Source: Campylobacter_A concisus_Y (GTDB lineage Bacteria; Campylobacterota; Campylobacteria; Campylobacterales; Campylobacteraceae). From it: DNA of 64,000 bases. The DNA is taken from positions 471,034 through 535,033 of the forward strand of contig NZ_CABPTY010000001.1 of NCBI RefSeq assembly GCF_902460415.1, in the 5' to 3' direction. The notes below the pieces were generated by a model, which had not been told where the DNA came from, searched no databases, and saw only the letters and a list, made by a program, of their open reading frames with translations. The position numbers and the translations under genes were made by a program. Below, piece by piece: positions 34,792 to 41,965 of this stretch (position 1 is the first letter of the stretch; each line of letters starts with the position of its first letter).

Positions 34792-34871
34792 GCGAAAATG
34801 GCGTCATAAAATCACGTAAATTTTTACCAAAAATCGAAATCAAAAACTCTCTACTGCTGCTACTTAGGTAG
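34788..34871 (+). CDS. Leucine leader peptide upstream of leuA
   Basis: 27-codon ORF with AAGGAG just before its ATG and TAG at 34869. It reads MSENGVIKSRKFLPKIEIK, then NSLLLLLR. Codons 22-26 are CTA CTG CTG CTA CTT, five consecutive Leu codons, 68 bases before leuA, which encodes the first enzyme of leucine synthesis. This is the layout of a ribosome-stalling attenuator. A 6-bp stem TGCTAC/GTAGCA (34858-34863 with 34868-34873) overlaps the Leu codons and is followed by AAATTTCTCTTT. An alternative pairing joins 34818-34828 to 34867-34878. The ATG overlaps the pssA stop. Too short for usual gene calling. Confidence 0.75.
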   Translation: MSENGVIKSRKFLPKIEIKNSLLLLLR

Positions 34872-34885
34872 CAAATTTCTCTTTA
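34858..34885 (+). promoter_or_regulatory. Candidate attenuator hairpin before leuA
   Basis: Perfect 6-bp stem (34858-34863 and 34868-34873) with loop TTAG, followed by a T-rich but interrupted tract. A ribosome stalled on the Leu codons would mask the 5' arm. The competing long-range pair TACC/GGTA plus AAATTT/AAATTT is available. Terminator strength looks weak, so the mechanism (termination versus leuA initiation control) is open. Confidence 0.4.
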
Positions 34886-34938
34886 CTTAACTCATCAAAT
34901 TTAAAATTTAAATATAAAAAAATAAAAAAGGACAAAAA

Positions 34939-36453
34939 ATGGATAAGAATAAAATTATAATCTTTGATACGACTTTAAGAGATGGCGAGCAAAGCCCTGG
35001 TGCATCGATGAATACAGCCGAAAAACTACAGATCGCACTTCAGCTTGAAAGGCTTGGTGTGGATGTTATGGAGGCGGGATTTGCAGCAGCAAGCCCAGGA
35101 GATTTTGACGCGGTAAATCAGATAGCAAAGCAAGCCTCAAATATCACGGTTTGCTCTCTTGCACGCGCAGTTGAGCGTGATATTAAGGCAGCTGGCGAGG
35201 CATTGGCTCCAGCTAAAAATAAGAGAATTCATACATTTATAGCGACAAGTCCAATTCATATGGAGTACAAGCTAAAAATGAGCCCAGATGAAGTAATAAA
35301 ACGTGCAGTCGAGTCTATAAAATGCGCAAAAACCTTTTGCGATGATGTGGAGTTTAGCTGCGAGGATGCATGCAGAAGCGAGATGAGCTTTTTAAAAGAA
35401 ATTTGTGATGCTGCCATAAATGCGGGTGCAAAAACCTTAAATATCCCTGATACGGTTGGTTATTTATATCCTGAAGAGATAACTGCTCGCATTAGTGAAA
35501 TAGTAAAATTTGTAGGCGATAGAGCGATAATATCTGTGCATAATCACAATGACTTAGGTATGGCTACGGCAAACTCGTTAGCGGCTATAAAAGCTGGTGC
35601 AAGGCAGGTCGAAGGTACGATCAATGGCATAGGTGAGCGTGCCGGAAATGCTGCGCTTGAAGAGATCGTGATGGCTATCAAAACTCGCCAAGACGTCTTT
35701 GCTCCACTTTATACAGACATCATCTCAAAAGAAATTTATCCAACTTCAAGACTGATTGCTAGTATTATAGGCATTGAGCCTCAACCAAACAAAGCTATCG
35801 TTGGTAGAAACGCCTTTGCTCATGAGAGTGGCATACATCAAGACGGTGTGCTAAAACATAAAGAGACCTATGAGATAATTAGCGCTGAGAGTATAGGCCT
35901 TGAGAAAAATTCTCTTGTTTTAGGTAAGCATAGCGGTCGCCACGCATTTAAAGATAAGCTTGCTAGCCTTGGATTTGACCTTGATAGCGATGCTCTTAAT
36001 AAGGCTTTTGAAAAATTTAAAGAGCTAGCTGATAAGAAAAAAGAGATATTTGATGATGATATTAGGGCTCTTGTGGCTGAAGAGATTACAAAAATTCCAC
36101 AAGCTTATGAGATCACGGCTCTTCTTCAAAGTAGCGGCGGAAGCCTTGCAAGTGCTTCAATTAGCATAAAACACAATGATGAGATCATCAGTGACTCAGC
36201 TCTAGGAAATGGTACTGCTGATGCGATATTTAAGGTAGTTGATCGTATTAGTGGTATTAGTGGCACGCTAAAAGACTATAAAGTGGCATCCGTTTCTCAA
36301 GGCAAGGATGCACTTGCAAAGGTTGATGTAAAGGTCGAGTTTGAGGGCAAAACGGCTGTAATAGGCCATGGACTTGACATAGATACTATGATGGCAAGTG
36401 CAAAAGCCTATGTTGGCGCACTAAATAGCTACCTTCGCATACATAAAAACTAA
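34939..36453 (+). CDS. leuA: 2-isopropylmalate synthase
   Basis: 504 aa. It condenses acetyl-CoA with 2-ketoisovalerate, the first committed step of leucine synthesis. FDTTLRDGEQSPGASM is the metal-binding and catalytic N-terminus; SVHNHNDLGMATANS provides the His ligands and GERAGNAALEEIVMA the third segment. A C-terminal LeuA dimerisation/allosteric domain (about 390-500) binds leucine for feedback inhibition. It is monocistronic here: a strong terminator follows and leuBCD are absent. AAAGGA precedes the ATG. A leucine-codon leader precedes the gene. Confidence 0.96.
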   Translation: MDKNKIIIFDTTLRDGEQSPGASMNTAEKLQIALQLERLGVDVMEAGFAAASPGDFDAVNQIAKQASNITVCSLARAVERDIKAAGEALAPAKNKRIHTFIATSPIHMEYKLKMSPDEVIKRAVESIKCAKTFCDDVEFSCEDACRSEMSFLKEICDAAINAGAKTLNIPDTVGYLYPEEITARISEIVKFVGDRAIISVHNHNDLGMATANSLAAIKAGARQVEGTINGIGERAGNAALEEIVMAIKTRQDVFAPLYTDIISKEIYPTSRLIASIIGIEPQPNKAIVGRNAFAHESGIHQDGVLKHKETYEIISAESIGLEKNSLVLGKHSGRHAFKDKLASLGFDLDSDALNKAFEKFKELADKKKEIFDDDIRALVAEEITKIPQAYEITALLQSSGGSLASASISIKHNDEIISDSALGNGTADAIFKVVDRISGISGTLKDYKVASVSQGKDALAKVDVKVEFEGKTAVIGHGLDIDTMMASAKAYVGALNSYLRIHKN

Positions 36454-36458
36454 AATTT

Positions 36459-36492
36459 TAGCCAGCTGTTAAATTTGCAGCTGGCTATTTTA
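36459..36492 (+). terminator. Rho-independent terminator after leuA
   Basis: Perfect 10-bp stem TAGCCAGCTG (36459-36468) and CAGCTGGCTA (36478-36487), 9-nt loop, followed by TTTTAAATTT. Part of it is repeated near 37035. Confidence 0.9.
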
Positions 36493-36509
36493 AATTTAAT
36501 CCAAAAAAT
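36479..36509 (+). repeat. Copy 1 of a repeat containing the leuA terminator arm
   Basis: The segment starting AGCTGGCTATTTTAAATTT and continuing through ATCCAAAAAAT recurs at 37035-37063 as AGCTGGCTATTAAATTT followed by ATATCCAAAAAT. Together with the 314-bp-offset repeats, this shows that the spacer arose by local duplication. Confidence 0.6.
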
Positions 36510-36560
36510 ATATAAATTTTTAAAATTCAAAGCCTTTATTTAAAAAATAGAATTTTTACT

Positions 36561-36684
36561 ATCTTTGCAAATTTTAAAATCTTACTCACTCGCCTTAGCA
36601 ACTTACTAATTTTAGGACTCATAAACATTCGCCACTAAATTTAGAAGCGTGATATGCTCGCTTGTAAATTTTAAAATTTGATAG
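36561..36684 (+). repeat. Decayed direct repeat, copy A
   Basis: Aligns without gaps to copy B 314 bp downstream. A hand count gives 79 of 124 identical positions. The first 18 bases (ATCTTTGCAAATTTTAAA) are identical and the last 28 differ at 3 positions. The centre has diverged. Confidence 0.7.
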
Positions 36685-36737
36685 GGTTTAGACCGCATGC
36701 AGTGCGAAGTACTAGCACATGCCCCTTGAATGTGCGA

Positions 36738-36776
36738 GGGGGTGGATTAAAAAAGGGGCAGGAGGGGGATAAGGGG
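36738..36776 (+). other. G-run cluster, possible G-quadruplex
   Basis: Four runs of 4-5 G lie within 39 bases (36738-36742, 36755-36758, 36764-36768, 36773-36776) separated by 12, 5 and 4 nt. This is striking in AT-rich DNA. A further GGACTT/AAGTCC pairing (36779-36784 with the AAGTCC near 36826) and a bulged hairpin near 36698-36721 suggest a structured transcript or element. Confidence 0.5.
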
Positions 36777-36874
36777 ATGGACTTCGTGTCTGCCACGCAG
36801 TTGCGAGCCTGAGAAGTAAAATTTAAGTCCCCTTGCCTCTCTTTTGAATAAAAAATTGCAAATTTAATCAAGCC

Positions 36875-36998
36875 ATCTTTGCAAATTTTAAACTTTCATT
36901 CGCTCGCAAGAATTGATTACTAAAATTTGGCTTTGCTTACCGCTTATCTCAAATTTTAGAGCCGAAATTACTCGCTCATAAATTTTAAAATTTGCTAG
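36875..36998 (+). repeat. Decayed direct repeat, copy B
   Basis: Partner of copy A (36561-36684), offset exactly 314 bp. Both copies end with CTCGCT, two variable bases, T, then the palindromic AAATTTTAAAATTT and G(A/C)TAG. Confidence 0.7.
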
Positions 36999-37031
36999 AT
37001 TCTCATCTTGGATTGTTAAATTCGTGTTTTG

Positions 37032-37073
37032 TAGAGCTGGCTATTAAATTTATATCCAAAAATGCCAGCTCTA
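37032..37073. terminator. Inverted repeat downstream of tcdA
   Basis: 10-bp perfect stem TAGAGCTGGC (37032-37041) and GCCAGCTCTA (37064-37073) with a 22-nt loop, lying beyond the minus-strand tcdA stop. It lacks a strong T-run on the minus strand, so it may be a transcript-end structure or a repeat relic. The left arm is part of the repeat shared with 36479-36509. Confidence 0.45.
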
Positions 37074-37110
37074 ATTTGAAATTTTGCTTGGAGAGTAAAT
37101 TTTTGACTTA

Positions 37111-37758
37111 CTACTCAACTATCTTTTTAACAGCTAGTGAAGCTAAATTTAGCCCAAAGCAAGCAGTCACGCCCATGAAGCTTCCAAGTGGCTTGCAAAG
37201 TGGCTCTTCTGTTGAAAAAACCACGTCAAATTTACCGCTAAAACCTGATTTTTTGAGCTCATATCTATATTTTCTAGCTAGCGGATCGACCGAGGTTTTC
37301 CAAACGCTAGCCACCTTTATCTTAGTTGGATCGATCCTTTTTGCCCCACCCATCGAGGCTATAAATCTACTAGGATCTACCGCATTTGCAAGGGCGATCT
37401 TGGCAGTGATATCATCGATCGCATCGATCATCACATCAAATTTGCTAAAGTCAAAACCAGCAATAAATTCTGGCGTGATCAGTGCTTGAATAGGCGTGAT
37501 GCAAGGATAAATTTTGGCAAACTCCTCTACCTTTACGCCGCCAACGTTTTCGCTGTAAATTTGGCGGTTTTGATTTGTCACGTCAAAGATGTCTTTATCG
37601 ATTAAAGTGATGTGCCCAACCCCGCTTCTAGCAAGCGCATCCACGCACATTCCGCCTACACCACCAGCTCCACAAACTAGCACTTTTGCGCTTTGAAGCC
37701 TGCTAAAACCATCCTCGCCAAAGAGCCATCTTATCCTTGTAAATCTATCATTTTGCAT
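37111..37758 (-). CDS. tcdA: tRNA threonylcarbamoyladenosine dehydratase-like (TcdA/ThiF family)
   Basis: About 215 aa E1-like ATP-binding protein. RIRWLFGEDGFSRLQSAKVLVCGAGGVGG begins with the TcdA-type RxxxLFGxxG and the nucleotide-binding GxGxxG. DKDIFDVTNQNRQIYS carries the Asp/Asn/Arg of the ATP site, and VMIDAIDDI the magnesium Asp. TcdA cyclises t6A37 of tRNA. It is shorter than E. coli TcdA (about 268 aa), lacking the C-terminal part. ATG at 37758 with AGGAG seven bases upstream is preferred to TTG at 37761. It overlaps the surE stop, so they form an operon. Confidence 0.85.
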   Translation of the reverse strand: MQNDRFTRIRWLFGEDGFSRLQSAKVLVCGAGGVGGMCVDALARSGVGHITLIDKDIFDVTNQNRQIYSENVGGVKVEEFAKIYPCITPIQALITPEFIAGFDFSKFDVMIDAIDDITAKIALANAVDPSRFIASMGGAKRIDPTKIKVASVWKTSVDPLARKYRYELKKSGFSGKFDVVFSTEEPLCKPLGSFMGVTACFGLNLASLAVKKIVE

Positions 37759-38524
37759 CAAATTTCTCCTTTAGGCTCTCCAAGCTCTCATATGAAGTCA
37801 TATTTAGTTTTATGGGCGTTATTGTCGCAAAGCCCTCATTTACCTTACTGATGTCACTTGGCTCGCCACCCTCGTAGTCAAGTGCTGCGTTTCCAAGCCA
37901 GTAGTACTCGATCCCTCTTGGGTTGCGATTAAGCGTAGCATGCGTGGCATAGGTGCGTTTGCCAGCTGGTACGACGGTGTAGCCTTTGAAATTTTTGCTT
38001 GTTACGGCTGGGATGTTTACATTTAAAAATTCCCTCGTATTTAGCAAAATTTCACCCTCTAGCACCTTCGGTACGATAAATTTCACGACCTCTTTTGCTA
38101 GATTAAAGCCAAGTTCATTTAATGAGTTGTTTGCATAAAACTGCGAAAAAGCGATACTTCTAATGCCTTGCAAAACCCCCTCCATGGCAGCTCCGCATGT
38201 ACCAGAATAGGTGATGTCTTCGCCTAAATTTGCCCCGTGATTTATACCACTTATCACTAGATCTGGCTTTTTATTATAAAGTGCGTGAAGTGCGAGATAG
38301 ACGCAGTCACTTGGTGTGGCGTCATCGAGTTTAAAAAAGTTATCATCAAGTTTTATAAATCTAAGTGGCCTTGTAAGTGTCAAAGAGTGAGCGCAGGCTG
38401 ATTTTTCAGAGCTTGGAGCTACGATCGTGACATTTACGCCATCTAGCTCGCTTAAAGCCTCTTTTAAAGCAAGCAAGCCAGTCGCTTCAAATCCATCGTC
38501 ATTTGTTATCAAAATTTCTTTCAA
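37748..38524 (-). CDS. surE: 5'-nucleotidase SurE
   Basis: 258 aa metal-dependent nucleoside monophosphate phosphatase of stationary-phase survival. EILITNDDGFEATGL gives the two metal Asp residues and SGINHGANLGEDITYSGTCGAAMEG the Ser/Asn site. TTG start with AAAGGA upstream. A divergent promoter region separates it from lpxB. Length is normal. Confidence 0.95.
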   Translation of the reverse strand: MKEILITNDDGFEATGLLALKEALSELDGVNVTIVAPSSEKSACAHSLTLTRPLRFIKLDDNFFKLDDATPSDCVYLALHALYNKKPDLVISGINHGANLGEDITYSGTCGAAMEGVLQGIRSIAFSQFYANNSLNELGFNLAKEVVKFIVPKVLEGEILLNTREFLNVNIPAVTSKNFKGYTVVPAGKRTYATHATLNRNPRGIEYYWLGNAALDYEGGEPSDISKVNEGFATITPIKLNMTSYESLESLKEKFDAK

Positions 38525-38546
38525 ATTTTATCCTTTAAAGGCTTGG

Positions 38547-38555
38547 ATTTTATCA
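38547..38555 (-). promoter_or_regulatory. -10 box for surE-tcdA
   Basis: On the minus strand TGATAAAAT lies 23 bases before the TTG of surE. It pairs back to back with the lpxB promoter. Confidence 0.45.
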
Positions 38556-38587
38556 CAGCTTTCTTAAAATTTTAAAGAATTTTTGCG

Positions 38588-38593
38588 TATAAT
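38588..38593 (+). promoter_or_regulatory. Consensus -10 (TATAAT) for lpxB
   Basis: Perfect TATAAT preceded by T-rich DNA, 33 bases upstream of the lpxB ATG. Confidence 0.6.
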
Positions 38594-38625
38594 GCCCCTA
38601 AAAAAGACCTGATGAAAGTGTGTAA

Positions 38626-39660
38626 ATGAAAATTTTAGTCTCCGCTCTTGAACCATCGGCAAATTTGCATTTAAAAGAAATTTTGAAAAATTTCGAGGGC
38701 GAATTTGAGCTAATGGGAATTTTTAGCGAAGAATTTGGCACGCCATATATGAAAAGCAGCGAGTTTTCTGCGATGGGCTTTGTCGAGGTTTTGCCGCTCA
38801 TTTTAAAAGCAAAAAAGGCGATGAAAGTGATGAGTCAGATGGCAAAAGAGGCCGACGCAGTGCTACTAATAGACAGCCCAGCCTTTAACTTGCCGCTTGC
38901 AAAGGCGATAAAAGAAGCTGGTGTAAAAGCAGCCGTGACATACTACATCTTGCCTCAAGTTTGGGCGTGGAAGCCAAAGCGTGTGAGTGCGGTTGAGAGA
39001 TATTGTGACAATCTTGCTTCGATCCTACCATTTGATGCGAAATTTTATAGCCGCTCGACCTACGTGGGCCATCCTTTGATGGATGAGATAAAGCTTAAGA
39101 AAACTAGCCTAAGTAGCAGTGGCAAAGTGGCGTTTTTACCGGGATCAAGAAGGTCAGAGATTTCAAGGCTGATACCAGTTTATAGAGAACTTGCTAAAAA
39201 GATAGAAGCAAAAAGGCTACTTGTCGTGCCACCATTTTTGCTTGATAAAGTGAGTGAGATTTATGGCGATGTGAGCGATTTTGAGGTCGTCTCAAATACG
39301 CCTGAAGCTTTGTGTGAGAGTGATTTTGCCTTTGTTTGCTCTGGCACTGCTACGCTTGAAGCAGCGCTCATTGGTACGCCATTTGTGCTAGCTTACAAGG
39401 CAAAAGCGATAGACGTTTTCATCGCTAGGAAATTTGTAAAGATCAAGCATGCAGGACTTGCAAATATAATGTTTGACTTCATGGGCAAAGAGCCACTTCA
39501 CGAGGAATTTATCCAAGAGTTTGCAACGGCTGAAAATTTACTAAGAGTTTATGAGAGCTGTGATAGGCAGAAATTTTTAAAAGGCTGTGACGAATTGAGA
39601 GAGTATTTGTCGCATGGCAGCAGTAAAAATGTAGTAAAAATTTTAAAGAATATGGAGTAA
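38626..39660 (+). CDS. lpxB: Lipid-A-disaccharide synthase
   Basis: 344 aa GT19 enzyme joining UDP-2,3-diacylglucosamine and lipid X. VSALEPSANLHLKEIL corresponds to the SGExSGD region, ILPQVWAWKPKR is diagnostic, and LPGSRRSEISRL and CSGTATLEAAL lie in the C-terminal donor domain. Peripheral inner-membrane enzyme of lipid A synthesis. The LpxH-like gene two positions downstream makes its substrate lipid X. Four bases separate it from greA. Confidence 0.95.
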   Translation: MKILVSALEPSANLHLKEILKNFEGEFELMGIFSEEFGTPYMKSSEFSAMGFVEVLPLILKAKKAMKVMSQMAKEADAVLLIDSPAFNLPLAKAIKEAGVKAAVTYYILPQVWAWKPKRVSAVERYCDNLASILPFDAKFYSRSTYVGHPLMDEIKLKKTSLSSSGKVAFLPGSRRSEISRLIPVYRELAKKIEAKRLLVVPPFLLDKVSEIYGDVSDFEVVSNTPEALCESDFAFVCSGTATLEAALIGTPFVLAYKAKAIDVFIARKFVKIKHAGLANIMFDFMGKEPLHEEFIQEFATAENLLRVYESCDRQKFLKGCDELREYLSHGSSKNVVKILKNME

Positions 39661-39663
39661 AAA

Positions 39664-40149
39664 ATGAGTGAACCAATGACAATGCACGGATATGAGAAGA
39701 TAGAAGCTGAACTAAAAGATCTAAGGCTGGTGCAACGCCCTCAAATCGTAACTGAGATCGACATCGCAAGAAGCCACGGCGATCTAAAAGAAAATGCCGA
39801 GTATCACGCTGCAAAAGAAAAGCAAGCTTTCATAGATGCTAGGATAGCAGAGCTAGGCTCGCTTCTTGCAAATGCCGAAGTGATCGATCCAAGTAGCTAC
39901 GAGCACGATAGAGTTAGGTTTGGCTCGAGTGTGACGATAATGGACGAGGAAACCGAAATAGAGCATACATATACGATAGTTGGCATTAGTGAAAGCGACA
40001 TTGACAAAGGCTATATCTCGATAAACTCACCTCTTGCAAAGCAGCTTTTGGGCAAGGCCGAGGGCGATGAAGTGGTGCTAAATTTACCAAAAGGTAGAAG
40101 CGACGTTGAGATTGTAAAAATTTGCTATAAGCCTATAAAATTTGACTAA
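39664..40149 (+). CDS. greA: Transcription elongation factor GreA
   Basis: 161 aa. An N-terminal coiled coil (about 1-75) contains the acidic tip region (EIDIARSHGDLKENAEYHAAKEKQ), and a C-terminal FKBP-like domain ends NLPKGRSDVEIVKI. GreA stimulates transcript cleavage by stalled RNA polymerase. It is co-oriented with lpxB. Confidence 0.96.
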   Translation: MSEPMTMHGYEKIEAELKDLRLVQRPQIVTEIDIARSHGDLKENAEYHAAKEKQAFIDARIAELGSLLANAEVIDPSSYEHDRVRFGSSVTIMDEETEIEHTYTIVGISESDIDKGYISINSPLAKQLLGKAEGDEVVLNLPKGRSDVEIVKICYKPIKFD

Positions 40150-40158
40150 AAAGATGAT

Positions 40159-40197
40159 GCAAAGAGCTAGAAACTGCTTTTTGGCTCTGCTAATTTT
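40159..40197 (+). terminator. Possible terminator after greA
   Basis: AGAGC (40163-40167) pairs with GCTCT (40184-40188), extended by GC/GC with a bulge, followed by TAATTTTT. Moderate stem strength. Confidence 0.45.
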
Positions 40198-40212
40198 TAA
40201 TTAAGGCAAAAT

Positions 40213-41004
40213 TTGAACGAATATCTATATGCCCCTATTATAAAAGAAGGCGCGATCTTTATAGCTGATGCGCATGAAAATGTAAACCGAAATGGCTTTT
40301 TAAAATTTTTAAGAGCTGTTGATAGCGGGGAGATCAAAGAGCCGCCACAAATTTTTTTATTAGGCGATATGTTTGATTTTTTAACGGGCGAGGGCGAATA
40401 CACAAGAGAATTTTACGCTGAGCACTTAAGCCTTATAAATAAAATTTCACAAAAGGTAGAAATTTTTTACTTCGAGGGCAACCACGACTTTAGACTTTCA
40501 AATTTATTTAATAAAACAAGAGAAATTTGGGATGGGCGTGAGATGCTGCGTTATAAAAGAGTTAGGGTTTATGATATTTACGATCAGCCAGCAAATTTTA
40601 AGACGATCAATGAAGAGCGCGTCCAGATCGCACATGGTGATATATTTTTACCTTTTATAGATAAATACGCACTTAGATTTTTGCGAGTAAAATGGTTTTT
40701 AAAATTTATGAATGCTTTGGATAAATTTTTAAATTTTAAAATATCAAAAGCGATACTAGCTAGGCTTACTAAGAAAAATTTAGACTACAAAATTCCTAAT
40801 TTTAAGGAGCTAATGAGCAAGCATTTGCAAGGATATGAGGCTGGTATTGTGATAGAAGGACACTATCATCAAGGCGAGCAATTTAATATTTATGATAAGT
40901 TTTATATAAATTTACCTTGTTTTGCATGTGAGCAAAGTTATTTTGTTGTAGAATACGCCCAGCAAAAATTAAATTTGCTCAAAATGAGTTTGAAAGGACA
41001 TTGA
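40213..41004 (+). CDS. LpxH-like UDP-2,3-diacylglucosamine hydrolase (metallophosphoesterase)
   Basis: 263 aa calcineurin-like phosphoesterase. Metal motifs occur in order: DAH at 19-21 (D-x-H), LLGDMFDF, EGNHDFR, AHGD, and GHYHQG. Context beside lpxB and the family pattern suggest cleavage of UDP-diacylglucosamine to lipid X. The sequence is divergent from E. coli LpxH, so another phosphoesterase role is possible. TTG start with AAGG upstream. The stop overlaps the cheV start. Confidence 0.78.
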   Translation: MNEYLYAPIIKEGAIFIADAHENVNRNGFLKFLRAVDSGEIKEPPQIFLLGDMFDFLTGEGEYTREFYAEHLSLINKISQKVEIFYFEGNHDFRLSNLFNKTREIWDGREMLRYKRVRVYDIYDQPANFKTINEERVQIAHGDIFLPFIDKYALRFLRVKWFLKFMNALDKFLNFKISKAILARLTKKNLDYKIPNFKELMSKHLQGYEAGIVIEGHYHQGEQFNIYDKFYINLPCFACEQSYFVVEYAQQKLNLLKMSLKGH

Positions 41005-41957
41005 TGTTTGGAGATAACGTACTAAAAACGGACTCAAACGAGATGGAACTTGTTGATTTTCGTATCTTTAAAAAGACCGAAAACAAAGTATATGAAGGAA
41101 TATACGGAGTCAATGTCGCAAAGGTGCGGGAGATCATTAAGATGCCAAATCTTACAGAGCTTCCTGGCGTTCCCGAGTATATCGAGGGAATTTTTGATTT
41201 AAGGGGCGTGGTGATCCCTGTTATAAATTTGGCAAGATGGATGAATATTATCGAGCCAACTGAAGGCGTAGTTATAAAGCCACGTGTTATTATTGCTGAG
41301 TTTAGTGGTATTTTGATCGGTTTTATCGTCCATGAGGCAAAAAGGATCAGGCGTATAAGCTGGAAAGATATCGAGCCTGCAAATTTTGCTTCAGGTTCTG
41401 GCGCTTTAGACAAAGGTAAAATAACAGGCGTAACAAGAATAGAAAATGATGAAGTTTTGCTTATTCTTGATCTTGAAAGCATAGTAGAAGAGCTTGGAAT
41501 TTACTCACCAAAGATCGAATTTGATGTAACAGACGATCAAAAATTAAAAGGTGCTGCTTTAGTTTTAGATGATAGCTCAACTGCTAGAAAACTAGTAAAA
41601 GATGCACTTGAGAAGATGGGACTTAGCGTAGTTGAGGCTAAAAACGGCGTTGAGGGCTTGGAGAGAATGGAAGAGCTTTATCAAAGATATGGAGATAACT
41701 TATCAAGAGAGCTTAGAGTTATCTTAAGTGATATCGAAATGCCACAGATGGATGGCTACCGCTTTGCTTCAACTCTTAAAAATGATGAAAGATTTAAAGA
41801 AGTTCCAATAGTATTTAACTCCTCATTGAGTAATGATTTTAGTGAAATCAAGAGCAAAGAAGCTGGTGGTGCGGCGTATCTTACAAAATTTGATGCAAGC
41901 ATATTTTATCAAGAAGTGCTAAAAGTTATTGAAGCACATTCTAAATCTGCAAAATGA
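41004..41957 (+). CDS. cheV: Chemotaxis coupling protein CheV (CheW-receiver)
   Basis: About 317 aa. A CheW-like domain (about 10-170, with VNVAKVREIIKMP and IFDLRGVVIPVINLARWM) is followed by a receiver domain (about 185-317, LVLDDSSTARKLVKDAL and ILSDIEMPQMDGYRF with the phospho-Asp). It couples receptors to CheA and its phosphorylation tunes adaptation. ATG at 41004, five bases after AAAGGA, is preferred to TTG at 41001. First of the cheV-cheA-cheW set conserved in Campylobacter. Confidence 0.95.
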   Translation: MFGDNVLKTDSNEMELVDFRIFKKTENKVYEGIYGVNVAKVREIIKMPNLTELPGVPEYIEGIFDLRGVVIPVINLARWMNIIEPTEGVVIKPRVIIAEFSGILIGFIVHEAKRIRRISWKDIEPANFASGSGALDKGKITGVTRIENDEVLLILDLESIVEELGIYSPKIEFDVTDDQKLKGAALVLDDSSTARKLVKDALEKMGLSVVEAKNGVEGLERMEELYQRYGDNLSRELRVILSDIEMPQMDGYRFASTLKNDERFKEVPIVFNSSLSNDFSEIKSKEAGGAAYLTKFDASIFYQEVLKVIEAHSKSAK

Positions 41958-41965
41958 GGTGAAAC

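Larger units (their letters stand above)
36454..37110. other. 657-bp intergenic region without a credible gene
   Basis: After the leuA terminator the spacer up to the tcdA stop holds two decayed 124-bp direct repeats (36561-36684 and 36875-36998) flanking a 190-bp core with G-runs and hairpins, then an inverted repeat at 37032-37073. Open frames here (66 aa on the minus strand at 36671-36871, and a plus-strand frame running into tcdA) lack ribosome-binding sites and family resemblance. I see no tRNA or rRNA. Confidence 0.7.

Noticed and set aside
36671..36871. 66-aa minus-strand open frame across the G-run core
   Set aside because: Pro-rich translation simply reflects C-runs on that strand. 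No ribosome-binding site, and the region is better explained as a structured repeat-flanked spacer.
36992..37489. 165-aa plus-strand open frame over the tcdA 3' half and spacer
   Set aside because: It is antisense to the well-supported tcdA gene, has no ribosome-binding site, and its hydrophobic, Ser-rich translation is typical of the complement of coding DNA.
40979..41482. 167-aa minus-strand open frame over cheV
   Set aside because: Antisense to a clear CheW-domain coding sequence; an artefact of codon bias.
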